A stretch of 64,000 bases of DNA, from NCBI GenBank assembly GCA_016178705.1, contig JACOST010000033.1, positions 236,513 through 300,512 on the forward strand, read 5' to 3'. A model generated the notes under the pieces. That model searched no databases, had not been told where the DNA came from, and was given only the letters and a program-made list of their open reading frames with translations. A program made the translations under genes and the position numbers. This document shows, one piece after another, positions 54,589 to 62,967 of the stretch (position 1 is the first letter of the stretch; every line of letters begins with the position of its first letter). The DNA comes from Deltaproteobacteria bacterium. GTDB taxonomy: Bacteria; Desulfobacterota; Binatia; HRBIN30; JACQVA1.

Positions 54589-54768
54589 CTACCGGGAACG
54601 TTCGGCCTGTTTCGGCTTGTCCCAGCGCGGCGACTTGCAACGCGGGCACACAGTCGGCCGTTCCCGCGCTTCGGTTTCGGGGTTGAGTCTCGGTAGCCAC
54701 TCCCACCCGCACCGACACCGGCACCCATCCAACTTGACCTCACCGATCGGCTTCGCGTCCTTCGCCAT
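54589..54768 (-). CDS. small zinc-ribbon protein (59 aa)
   Basis: A 59-residue protein (ATG 54768) with two Cys pairs: GCRCRCGWEWLPR and VCPRCKSPRWDKPK. This C-x-C...C-x2-C arrangement with WLPR and SPRWDKP matches a common short zinc-ribbon family found near transposases and toxin genes in many prokaryotes. Its role is unknown. It is divergent from the transposase across a 105-base regulatory region full of inverted repeats. Confidence 0.7.
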   Translation of the reverse strand: MAKDAKPIGEVKLDGCRCRCGWEWLPRLNPETEARERPTVCPRCKSPRWDKPKQAERSR

Positions 54769-54780
54769 AGCTGCGGCCTC

Positions 54781-54862
54781 CCATTGGGGATTACTAATAA
54801 CCGTTCCCAATGGTATTGACAAGCCCCCCTATTTGGTGTTACTATTGGTAGTAACAAATAGG
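54781..54862. promoter_or_regulatory. transposase promoter and palindromic operator
   Basis: TTGACA (54816-54821), 18 bases, TACTAT (54840-54845) form a good promoter. A large inverted repeat covers the -10: CCTATTT (54828-54834) and GTTACTA (54838-54844) pair with TAGTAAC (54849-54855) and AAATAGG (54856-54862). Its right arm ends in the AGGAG ribosome-binding site, so in RNA form the hairpin could also hide the start. A second inverted repeat, CCATTGGG/CCCAATGG (54781-54788; 54806-54813), lies on the zinc-ribbon side. Confidence 0.75.
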
Positions 54863-54872
54863 AGTGAGCAGA

Positions 54873-56087
54873 ATGGAAATGGACGGACGGCAACAACGGG
54901 GACTCGAAATCGCGGCAACGAAACAGATCACCAAGAAGGGCGCTATGTGGGTCGTGCCCTCGCAGTCCGACAAGGGCCGCTACGGTGTCACCATCGACGG
55001 CGATACCAAGCACTGTACCTGCCCCGATTTCGAGGAACGGCAGCAACCCTGCAAACACGTCTTTGCGGTCGAGTTCGTGATGCGGCGCGAAACGGTGACC
55101 GATGGTGACACCACCGTGATTACCGAGACCGCCGCCGTGCGCGTCACCTACGCGCAAAACTGGCCCGCCTACAACGCCGCGCAAGTCAGCGAGAAGGCGA
55201 CCTTCGTCAAACTGCTGCGCGATCTGTGCGCGGGAATCCCCGAACCACCGCAGAGCATGGGGCGTCCGCGCTTGCCGCTGGCCGACATGATCTTTTCCGC
55301 TGGCTTCAAGGTCTACAGCACTGTGTCCGCACGCCGATTCATGACGGACCTGCGCGAAGCACACGCTGATGGATTGATTTCGCAGCTTCCCTGCTACAAC
55401 TCGATTTTCAACTACCTCGAATCGGAGGAACTGACCCCGATCATCCGCGACATGGTGACACGCAGTGCGCTGCCGCTGCGCGCGGTCGAAACCGACTTCG
55501 CGATTGATTCGACTGGATTTACCAGCACGCAACTGATGGGCGTGTGGCGCGCGGAGAAGTACGGCGCAAAGGCGACACGACGCGAGCACGATTGGTTGAA
55601 GCTGCACGCCGTGTGCGGAGTGAACACCAACGTCATTGCGGCGGTGGAAGTGACGCCGCGCAATAGCCAAGACTCGCCGCAGTTTGCACCCCTGATCGAA
55701 GCGACCGCGCAGCACTTCAACGTTCAGCGCGTGCTCGGAGACAAGGCATATTCCAGCCGCGCGAATTTGGAACTGACCGAGAGCAAGGGCGCGGTTCCGT
55801 TCATCCCCTTCAAGTCCTACGCGGTCGGCACCACGAAGAACGAGACGTGGAACCGCCTGTATCACTACTACGCTTTGAACCGCGACGAATTTCTGAAGGC
55901 GTACCATAAGCGCAGCAACGTTGAATCGACCTTCTCCGCGATGAAGCGGAAGTTCGGGGACTTCGTGCGCAGCCGAACGCCAATCGCTCAGGTCAACGAA
56001 CTGCTGTTGAAGGTGCTCGCTTACAATATCGTGTGTGTGGTTCATTCGATGCACGAGTTTGGAGTCAATCCGAGCTTTCCGGCATAG
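54873..56087 (+). CDS. DDE transposase with N-terminal SWIM zinc finger
   Basis: A 404-residue protein. The N-terminal 70 residues contain a SWIM finger, HCTCPDFEERQQPCKHVFA (C-x-C...C-x-H), a metal-binding DNA/protein-interaction module. The remainder is a DDE transposase: Asp in FAIDSTGFTS near residue 210, Asp in VLGDKAYSS near residue 290, and Glu in KRSNVESTFSAMKRKFGD near residue 350, with the Y/K-rich IS5/IS4-like surroundings. ATG 54873 is preferred over a GTG at 54864 because AGGAG sits eight bases upstream. It probably mobilises the 53977-57204 unit or a smaller IS inside it. Confidence 0.85.
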   Translation: MEMDGRQQRGLEIAATKQITKKGAMWVVPSQSDKGRYGVTIDGDTKHCTCPDFEERQQPCKHVFAVEFVMRRETVTDGDTTVITETAAVRVTYAQNWPAYNAAQVSEKATFVKLLRDLCAGIPEPPQSMGRPRLPLADMIFSAGFKVYSTVSARRFMTDLREAHADGLISQLPCYNSIFNYLESEELTPIIRDMVTRSALPLRAVETDFAIDSTGFTSTQLMGVWRAEKYGAKATRREHDWLKLHAVCGVNTNVIAAVEVTPRNSQDSPQFAPLIEATAQHFNVQRVLGDKAYSSRANLELTESKGAVPFIPFKSYAVGTTKNETWNRLYHYYALNRDEFLKAYHKRSNVESTFSAMKRKFGDFVRSRTPIAQVNELLLKVLAYNIVCVVHSMHEFGVNPSFPA

Positions 56088-56283
56088 GTGCGACAATTGG
56101 AATTGGCCCGGCATATGGTGGTAAGCGATCCAAGCACTTCCTGCCGATCAGATGAAACCAGACCTCACCGCCATTACTGACATCAACGTCTTCGCAGTCC
56201 AAGTCTATAACTATCCCCTTGTGGTCCACCTCAAGTTGGAACCAGCACGTCTGAACGTCCCTTGTGCGAATCATCCAACCTGG

Positions 56284-57120
56284 ATGGTATTTGTTTTCTT
56301 CCTTCTTGCTGTAGCCCGCGCGAACGCGACCTGCATCATCGCGCATTGGTCGCCAGACGAAATTATCGTCGGGGCTGACAGCATGACGGTTCGGCATCAA
56401 GGCACGGCGCGGACGCCGACCTTCGCGGCGTGCAAGATTCGGCCGATCGGAAGCAATGCATTTGCGGCAATCACTGGCCTGGATGGTAGTATATCCAGTG
56501 ACAGCCCCTACATCGCCGCTGGTGAGGGTTGGATGGATGGAGATACAACGAGCGAGCGAATGTCGAACATCGAAGGCAACATGGTCACTTGGCTTCTCCC
56601 ACACGCCAATACTCTGAGGATGAGCGATTCTTCCTACTGGAAATCGCACTGTGTCAATGGCAGCCCCTTTGAGACAGCGTTGATATTTGGTGTAATCGAT
56701 GGCGCACTGACGATCATTCGGAGTGACTTCACGATTGTGCCCGATGGAACAGCTACCCCGCCGTTCACGATTCACGTTGATCGCGAGAGTTGCCCCCCGA
56801 AGTGCCCAGTTAGCGGGTTCATTCCGCTTGGCGACGAAGTGACGATCGATCTGTACGAGATGCGGCATCACTCGTGGACGGGTACTGAAACGGTTGAACA
56901 AATCATCACTGGATTGATCAAGGATCACGAGACCGCATTTCCCAACGACGTTGGCGGGGATACGGACATTTTGCACGTCATACAATCCGGCTACCACTGG
57001 ACTGCTTTGAAGAAGGAGTGCGGCGATCCACACGCCCAACCCCGCAAAGTCACAACGCCTGACGCCAGTACCCCCGCGCCACCGTCTCCATATGTTCTGC
57101 AAGCCCCGTCGCGACGCTAA
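56284..57120 (+). CDS. secreted Ntn-hydrolase (proteasome-like fold) candidate
   Basis: ATG 56284 gives a short signal peptide MVFVFFLLAVARANA with an A-N-A cleavage site. Cleavage exposes Thr followed by CIIAHWSPDEIIVGADSMTV. Counting that Thr as 1, Asp is at 17 and a Lys (CKI) at 36, closely matching the T1/D17/K33 catalytic arrangement of proteasome-type Ntn hydrolases. AFAAITGL follows as in their second strand pair. So export would mature an N-terminal-nucleophile hydrolase. The frame is open from 56152, but the upstream part is not signal-like. It lies 200 bases after the transposase inside the insertion. Substrate unknown. Confidence 0.65.
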   Translation: MVFVFFLLAVARANATCIIAHWSPDEIIVGADSMTVRHQGTARTPTFAACKIRPIGSNAFAAITGLDGSISSDSPYIAAGEGWMDGDTTSERMSNIEGNMVTWLLPHANTLRMSDSSYWKSHCVNGSPFETALIFGVIDGALTIIRSDFTIVPDGTATPPFTIHVDRESCPPKCPVSGFIPLGDEVTIDLYEMRHHSWTGTETVEQIITGLIKDHETAFPNDVGGDTDILHVIQSGYHWTALKKECGDPHAQPRKVTTPDASTPAPPSPYVLQAPSRR

Positions 57121-57149
57121 CTGCGCTTGTTCTTTGGGCCGCAAAGTCC

Positions 57150-57182
57150 CTTTTTGGGCAAGGCTCCGCCTTGATGGGCAAG
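57150..57182. repeat. TTTTGGGCAAG subterminal repeats, right pair
   Basis: CTTTTTGGGCAAG at 57150-57162 is a perfect 13-base match to 54030-54042 in the same orientation; a variant TGATGGGCAAG lies at 57172-57182. A small hairpin CAAGG-ctccg-CCTTG (57160-57174) lies between them. Confidence 0.6.
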
Positions 57183-57335
57183 AAGCACTTTTGAGGCAAA
57201 GCCCCCTCTGGGAGAGGGTGATGGATGCTCACTCATCGACTTGCGCGATCCGCGTTCGCTTGACCCCGAGAACGGCACGCCTTAGACAGGTCCAGAGCGG
57301 TGGAGTTGGATCACATAGAGACACGGCGGGGCTAG

Positions 57336-60300
57336 ATGGCGCGCACAGAGACGATCACGGTAGTGTTTACCGATCTCGTCGGCTCAACCGAGCTGGCGAC
57401 CGCGCTTGGCCATGATGCGTACGAGACGCTCCGACAGGATCACTTCAGCGCGCTGCGCGCTGCGGTAGCGGCGCACAACGGAACGGAGGTGAAAACCACC
57501 GGGGACGGACTGATGGTGACCTTCGCCAGCGCGGCCGATGCGCTCTCCTGTGCCGTGGCGATGCAGCAAGCCGCCGACCTCCACGCCCGGCAATTGGCGG
57601 CGTTGCCGCTCGCCATGCGTGTCGGCGCGTCGTCGGGTGAAGCCAGTCGCGAGGACAGCGATTTCTACGGACCACCGGTCGTCGAGGCGGCACGATTGTG
57701 CGCGGCCGCCACCGCGGGACAGATCGTCGTCTCCGAAGTTGTTCGATTGATGGCGCGCGGGCGCGGTCACGCGTTCACCGCGCTGGGCGAGCTGACGCTC
57801 AAGGGCATCGAGGAGCCGGTGACCGCTCACCGCGTGTCATGGGAGCCGCTGCCACAGGCGTCCGCAGCCACATCGCCGATTCCGTTGCCGCCACTGCTGG
57901 CGGGCGGCGAGCAGTTTCAGTTCGCTGGCCGCGAGGCAGAATTGGCGGCGATGACCGCCACCTGGCAGCAGGTCGCCGCTGGTACGCACCGCGTGGTGTT
58001 CGTCGCCGGTGAGCCCGGCATCGGCAAGACGCGCTTGGCGGCCGAGACCGCGCGGCTCGCTCACCGCGATGGCGCCAGCGTGTTGTACGGCCGCTGCGAC
58101 GAGGATATGGGCGTGCCGTTTCAGCCCTTCGTCGAAGCCCTCGCCGCCTTCATCGAACACACTCCGATCGAGCGCTTGCGCGCGCAACTCGGTCGTTACG
58201 CCGGCGAGTTGGTGCGGCTCGTGCCCACGCTTGCCAACAAGGTGACTGATCTACCTCCATCATTGCGCTCCGATCCTGACACCGAGCGCTATCGCTTGTT
58301 CGACGCCGTCGCCGCGTGGTTGACGACGGCAGCAACGGAACGCCCAATGGTGTTGGTGCTCGACGACTTACACTGGGCGGCCAAGCCCACACTGTTGCTG
58401 TTGCGACACATCGCACGCGCCGGAGAGTCGGGACGTTTGCTGATCGTCGGAACCCATCGCGATACCGACATCGACCGCGATCATCCGCTCACTGCCGTTC
58501 TTGCCGACCTGCGCCGCGCCGATGGCGTCGAGCGGCTCACGCTCGCGGGGCTCGATGAAGCCGGGGTTGCCGCCTTCTTGGAGCGCGCGGCGGGGCACTC
58601 GCTCGAGACGATGGGGCACGGCCTCGCCCACGCGGTTTACGAAGAAACCGAGGGTAACCCGTTCTTCGTCGGCGAAGTGCTGCGCCACTTGGTGGAGTCG
58701 GGCGCGCTGGTGCGGCGCGACGAGCGTTGGGCGAACGCGCGCCCGCTGGCGGAGTTCGGGATTCCGGACAGCGTGCGCGAGGTGATTGGCCGGCGCTTGG
58801 ATCGCTTGCCCGGCGCGGCGACCGAGATTCTGACATTGGCCGCGGTGATCGGGCGCGATTTCGATCTCGCGGTGCTGGCGACCCTCGGCGACTACGATGA
58901 GGAGCGGCTGCTCGCCGCGCTCGAGTCGGCGGTGGCGGCGCGGCTGGTCGAGGAAACCGGCGTCGATGGCTATCGCTTCGCGCACGCGTTGGTGCGCGCG
59001 ACGCTGTACGAATCCCTCGGCGAGACGCGTCGGGCGCGCCTGCACCGGCGCGTGGCCGACGCCGTCCTCGCGCGCCGTCCCGATGATGTGACCGCGTTGG
59101 CCAATCACTACAGCCAAGCCGCGGTCCGTGGCGACGCCAGCCAGGCGGTGCGCTATTGCACGCAGGCTGGCGATCACGCACTGAGCAAATTGGCCTACGA
59201 TCAAGCGGCGATCTACTACCATCGCGCGCTCGACTTGCTCGGCAACGCGACGCCGGGGGATCGCCGCGAGTTGCTCGTCCGACTGGGTGGCGCGCAGCGC
59301 GACGCGGGTGACGGCGCCTATCGCAGCACCCTACTCGACGCCGCGCGCGCCGCCGCCGCCGCCGGCGATGCCGATCGTCTGGTTCGGGCGGTGCTCGCCA
59401 ACACCCGCGGTTACCCGGTGGCCGGCCGCGTCGATGCCGAACGAGTGGAGATGCTCGAAGTCGCGCTGACGGCGCTCGGCCCGGCGGATAGCGCGGCGCG
59501 CGCGCGCGTGCTCGGCACACTGGTGTGCGAGTTGGCGTACTCAAACCAGTCGGCGCGCATTCGCGCGCTCGATCGCGAGGCGATCGAGCTGGCGCGTCGC
59601 CTCGGCGATCCAACCACGCTGGCGTTCATCTTCCGCACCCGCTTCGTCGCCATTTGGACACCCGATGCGCACGCCGAACGCCTCGATGCGACCAACGAGT
59701 ATGTTCACCTCGCCGAGCAGCTCGGCGATCCCATCGATCGCTGGTATGCCTACTCGCACCGCTTCCACACCATGCTGACCGCCGGGGACATCGACGAGGC
59801 CGATCGCTGGTTGCGCACTCTGGAAAACCTAGATGACGATCTCTGCCAGCCGACGCAGCGTTGGGTGCTGACCCGCGACAAGTCGATGCGCGCGTTGCTG
59901 GCCGGGCAGACGGCCGAAGCCGAGCGGCTGTTCACCGAGTCGTTCGAGATCGGTCAAGCGACGGGACAACCCGACGCGCTGGCGATGTACGTCTCGCAGC
60001 TCTGGCCGACGCGGGGCGTGCAGGGTCGCGTGGCCGAGATGGAGTCGATGCTCGATCAGGTTCGCGACCGGCCGGACATGCCGCGCCAGTTCTTCGCCAT
60101 GGTGTCGTACTACTATTGTGCGCTGGGTCGCACCGACGACGCCGCGCGTTTGCTGGCGAACGCGGTGGCCAACGACTTCGCCGATCATCCCTACGTGTTG
60201 ACGTGGATGACCGAGATGACCTCGTGGGCGCGCGTGGCGGCGAAGGTCCACCACACCGACGCGGCGGCGGTCCTCTACGATCGGCTCGCGCCCTGGCACG

Positions 60301-60647
60301 ACCAAGTCGAGTCGAACGGCACCACCAGCCACGGCTGCGTGGCGCTCTATCTCGGTGAGCTCGCCACCACGCTGGGTCGCTACGATGCCGCCGAATCGCA
60401 CTTCGTCGAGGCGTTCGCGGTCCACGAGCACATCCGCGCCCCATACTGGCTCGCGCAGACCGAACTCGACTGGGCCGCGATGCTGCTGCAAAGACAGCAA
60501 TCAGGCGATGCGGCGCGCGCGCGCCCGTTGATCGAGCGTGCGCTGGTCGCCGCGCGCACGTATGGGTTCGGCGGCGTCGAGCGGGACGCGCTGCAACTCC
60601 AGGCACGTGCGGAGAGTGCGCCAACCGCGCTCGGGGCGAGTGCCTAG
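57336..60647 (+). CDS. class III cyclase / AAA ATPase / TPR-like protein (copy 2)
   Basis: A 1103-residue paralogue of the 50639 protein along its whole length. The cyclase domain has ITVVFTDLVGSTEL, VKTTGDGLMVTF, RVGASSGEASRED and GPPVVEAARL (again Glu where Asn is canonical). The ATPase has GEPGIGKTRLAAE and VLVLDDLHWAA. The C-terminal helical region diverges most. These proteins probably sense a signal through the ATPase/TPR part and control cyclase activity. It starts at ATG 57336 about 125 bases after the mobile insertion and ends 252 bases before the second cytochrome. Confidence 0.88.
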   Translation: MARTETITVVFTDLVGSTELATALGHDAYETLRQDHFSALRAAVAAHNGTEVKTTGDGLMVTFASAADALSCAVAMQQAADLHARQLAALPLAMRVGASSGEASREDSDFYGPPVVEAARLCAAATAGQIVVSEVVRLMARGRGHAFTALGELTLKGIEEPVTAHRVSWEPLPQASAATSPIPLPPLLAGGEQFQFAGREAELAAMTATWQQVAAGTHRVVFVAGEPGIGKTRLAAETARLAHRDGASVLYGRCDEDMGVPFQPFVEALAAFIEHTPIERLRAQLGRYAGELVRLVPTLANKVTDLPPSLRSDPDTERYRLFDAVAAWLTTAATERPMVLVLDDLHWAAKPTLLLLRHIARAGESGRLLIVGTHRDTDIDRDHPLTAVLADLRRADGVERLTLAGLDEAGVAAFLERAAGHSLETMGHGLAHAVYEETEGNPFFVGEVLRHLVESGALVRRDERWANARPLAEFGIPDSVREVIGRRLDRLPGAATEILTLAAVIGRDFDLAVLATLGDYDEERLLAALESAVAARLVEETGVDGYRFAHALVRATLYESLGETRRARLHRRVADAVLARRPDDVTALANHYSQAAVRGDASQAVRYCTQAGDHALSKLAYDQAAIYYHRALDLLGNATPGDRRELLVRLGGAQRDAGDGAYRSTLLDAARAAAAAGDADRLVRAVLANTRGYPVAGRVDAERVEMLEVALTALGPADSAARARVLGTLVCELAYSNQSARIRALDREAIELARRLGDPTTLAFIFRTRFVAIWTPDAHAERLDATNEYVHLAEQLGDPIDRWYAYSHRFHTMLTAGDIDEADRWLRTLENLDDDLCQPTQRWVLTRDKSMRALLAGQTAEAERLFTESFEIGQATGQPDALAMYVSQLWPTRGVQGRVAEMESMLDQVRDRPDMPRQFFAMVSYYYCALGRTDDAARLLANAVANDFADHPYVLTWMTEMTSWARVAAKVHHTDAAAVLYDRLAPWHDQVESNGTTSHGCVALYLGELATTLGRYDAAESHFVEAFAVHEHIRAPYWLAQTELDWAAMLLQRQQSGDAARARPLIERALVAARTYGFGGVERDALQLQARAESAPTALGASA

Positions 60648-60722
60648 TGCCGAGCATCGGAGACATCCGCGCCGCGGGCAAGAATGAACGGCGGGGCAGC
60701 GAAGGTTCTCTCTCCTGGGGGC

Positions 60723-60894
60723 GGCTTTGCACAAGAAGGCCCTCGATACGATCATTTCGCGATCTACTCGGGCAAACGGGCATTGGGCTCTCCAAGAGAG
60801 CACCGCTTCCCCGAGTAGCCGCACTGAGTGGAAGCCGCAGGCTTCGTATCGAAGGGCGGCGTATCGAGGGGCGGCGAACGTCTTGTGCAAAGCC
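60723..60894. repeat. 172-bp MITE-like inverted repeat upstream of cytochrome copy 2
   Basis: GGCTTTGCACAAGA (60723-60736) and TCTTGTGCAAAGCC (60881-60894) are perfect inverted copies. Inside them CCCTCGATAC (60740-60749) and GTATCGAGGG (60861-60870) are also perfect inverted copies. The whole stretch lies directly before the cytochrome start and is openly readable in the cytochrome frame, which would otherwise suggest a false N-terminal extension. Confidence 0.8.
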
Positions 60895-60898
60895 CACA

Positions 60899-62629
60899 AT
60901 GATCGCTGCGTTGGCGCTCGTGTTGAGCGTGACCGGCTGCGCGGCCCTCCCCAAGTACCAACGCGTCGACATCGTCCACCTCGATCAAGGCTGGAGTGGG
61001 ACGCAGCGGCAAGCGTACTACCAGACTCCGCAAGGCACCGAGTTGTTCGGCATGCGTTACCGATGGCTGCTCGCGCTCGAACGGCCGGTTGGGACGGAGC
61101 ACCTCGCCGCGCCGGAACATCTCGCGCGCTTTCGCTTCTTGACCAACGACGCTGCCGCCAATCCTGACCAACTCCCCGTCGGCTTCGCCAAGCACTTCAA
61201 TCCGCAAACTGGCGAAGAGATGTTGGACGTCACCTGCGCGGCCTGCCACACCGCACAACTGAATTACCAAGGCCGCGGTATCCGCATCGACGGCGGGCCG
61301 GCACCGCACGACTTCTTCAAGTTCTTTACTGAAGTGGTCGAGAGTGAGGTCGTCACCTACTACTGGCCGCCGAAGTTCAACCGCTTCGCTCGCAAGGTCC
61401 TCGGCGTGCGATACCCAGAAGGCAAGGAACATCTGCGCCGCGAGTTCTGGAAGATGCTGTCGGGGTTTCTGTCGGAGGGATTCACCGAGTGGTACCATCA
61501 CCTCTATCCGACTGCGGACGGCTTTGGGCGCACCGACGCATTGGGGCGCATCAATAACCAACTCTTCGCCACTCGGCTCGAAACACCGAAGAACTATCAC
61601 GTGATGAACGCCCCCGTTCATCTGCCGCATCTGTGGGACATCTGGCGTTTCGATTGGGTGCAGTGGAACGGTTCGGTGCGCCAGCCGATGATGCGCAACA
61701 TCGGCGAAGCCTTGGGGGTGCGCGCCCCGGTCGAGCTGGTTGCGGGAGGCGGGTTGCCGTTGCCACCCAGTTTCCAATCGACGGTGCGCGTGAAGGATCT
61801 CCGTTGCATCGAAACCACGCTGACGCATTTGCAGCCGCCAAAATGGCCGGAAGATATTTTCGGCCCGATCGAGCGCGCCAAGGCCGCGCGCGGGCACGAC
61901 GTCTACGAGCAACACTGCGCCGGCTGTCACGCGCCTCACTCGCCGAAACCGTGCACCGCGCCGCCGGACGGTTGTCCCGATGCGCAGCCGCTCTGCTGTC
62001 CCGGCACGGACTGCGTCGCCGCCAACGAATGGTGCATGCCGCTCATCCCGCTCACCGTGCTGGGTACGGATCCGACCGCGGCGACAAATTTCGCCAACTG
62101 GTTTGCTGATGCGAGCAAACTCGATCCCGGCAACCCGAAGCTCCGCCACCTCTCAGCCGGTGAGGGGCTCGCGTATGTGGCGAACCGCGTGAAAGATCTG
62201 AAATACGACGAACTTGGCCTCGACGCGAAACAGCGCGCGGAGTTCGACGGCTTCGGCCGCAAGGCCGAAGTGCAGGCGCCGCTGGCGTACAAAGCGCGCC
62301 CGCTCGACGGCGTCTGGTCCGTCGCGCCATACCTGCACAACGGCTCGGTGCCGAATCTCTATCAACTCCTGTTGCCACCCGAGCAACGCGACATCATCTT
62401 CTACACCGGAAACTTAGAGTTCGACCCCCAGTACGTCGGCTTTCGCAGCGAACGCTTCGCCGGCGGTTTCAAATTCGACACGCGGCTGACCGGCAACTCC
62501 AACGCCGGCCACGCCTACGGCGCCACACTCAGCGACGACGAACGCTGGGCGGTGATCGAGTACCTGAAGATTCTTGGCGAGGATCGTGAGCCGACTACTT
62601 CTCCCGAACCGGCGGAGTGCACGGAGTAG
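60899..62629 (+). CDS. dihaem cytochrome c lipoprotein, RoxA/cytochrome-c-peroxidase-like (copy 2)
   Basis: A 576-residue paralogue of the 48867 protein. A proper lipoprotein signal (LALVLSVTGC) anchors it to a membrane. Haem motifs are CAACH near residue 117 and CAGCH near residue 340; the C-terminal signature GVWSVAPYLHNGSVPNLYQLLL and EFDPQYVGF is conserved. After the second haem motif it has a Cys-rich insert (CTAPPDGCPDAQPLCCPGTDC) that copy 1 lacks. ATG 60899 is chosen because the longer open frame runs through the inverted repeat upstream. It is probably expressed with or after cyclase copy 2. Confidence 0.87.
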   Translation: MIAALALVLSVTGCAALPKYQRVDIVHLDQGWSGTQRQAYYQTPQGTELFGMRYRWLLALERPVGTEHLAAPEHLARFRFLTNDAAANPDQLPVGFAKHFNPQTGEEMLDVTCAACHTAQLNYQGRGIRIDGGPAPHDFFKFFTEVVESEVVTYYWPPKFNRFARKVLGVRYPEGKEHLRREFWKMLSGFLSEGFTEWYHHLYPTADGFGRTDALGRINNQLFATRLETPKNYHVMNAPVHLPHLWDIWRFDWVQWNGSVRQPMMRNIGEALGVRAPVELVAGGGLPLPPSFQSTVRVKDLRCIETTLTHLQPPKWPEDIFGPIERAKAARGHDVYEQHCAGCHAPHSPKPCTAPPDGCPDAQPLCCPGTDCVAANEWCMPLIPLTVLGTDPTAATNFANWFADASKLDPGNPKLRHLSAGEGLAYVANRVKDLKYDELGLDAKQRAEFDGFGRKAEVQAPLAYKARPLDGVWSVAPYLHNGSVPNLYQLLLPPEQRDIIFYTGNLEFDPQYVGFRSERFAGGFKFDTRLTGNSNAGHAYGATLSDDERWAVIEYLKILGEDREPTTSPEPAECTE

Positions 62630-62967
62630 GAGCGGTAACGCGCAGCCGTGTTCCTTGAGAGCGCGTTGAAAACTTCAAGCGACCGACACGCGGCAATTCC
62701 CTGCGAGTGATGCGGGAGAGGGGGTTTCTGCTTCTGCCTATGAGAACGTGCATTTTTCAAGGCCGTTGGCGCGCAGACTTCCGCTGCACAACACGTCGAG
62801 AGTTTGCCCGATGAGCGGCCGCTCAAGCTGTTGATTCCTGGGCCGTGGGTGCAGTATGGACGCCATGTTTTGCGGAGGTGCTATGCCGCGAGAACTCGCG
62901 GGGGGTTGTCGATTTCGTTCTGGCGCCGAGATGTACTTAAGCGACGTAGCGTGACTCCAGGGCAGAT
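62630..62967. other. intergenic stretch with a short palindrome, no gene seen
   Basis: No convincing frame. CCGCGAG-aa-CTCGCGG (62886-62901) is a perfect 7-bp inverted repeat about 70 bases before the next gene and could be an operator. Confidence 0.4.

Larger units (their letters stand above)
53970..57211. mobile_element. 3.2-kb insertion with 11-bp inverted ends and 7-bp target duplication
   Basis: GGGCTTTGCCT (53977-53987) and its complement AGGCAAAGCCC (57194-57204) bound the unit; CCTCTGG is present outside both ends (53970-53976; 57205-57211). Removing one duplication and the insert rejoins CCCTCTCC to CTCTGGGAGAGGG, the common palindromic intergenic repeat, which supports a real insertion. 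Inside lie an HTH protein, tRNA-Tyr, a zinc-ribbon protein, a SWIM-finger transposase and an Ntn-hydrolase candidate. Direct copies of CTTTTTGGGCAAG also occur near both ends (54030-54042; 57150-57162). The transposase is the likely mover. Confidence 0.7.

Noticed and set aside
53652..56114. 820-codon open frame on the minus strand spanning the insertion
   Set aside because: It runs across the tRNA, the HTH gene and the transposase on the opposite strand. Plus-strand genes have clear domains, so this is a by-product of base composition.
56065..57144. 359-codon minus-strand frame antisense to the Ntn-hydrolase candidate
   Set aside because: The plus strand has a signal peptide and a T1/D17/K36 pattern; the minus frame shows no comparable signal.
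58537..59613. 358-codon minus-strand frame, very Arg-rich
   Set aside because: Shadow of cyclase copy 2; low-complexity Arg/Pro composition.
60647..60898. 84-residue N-terminal extension of cytochrome copy 2
   Set aside because: This is translation of the inverted repeat; a lipoprotein signal starts at ATG 60899.
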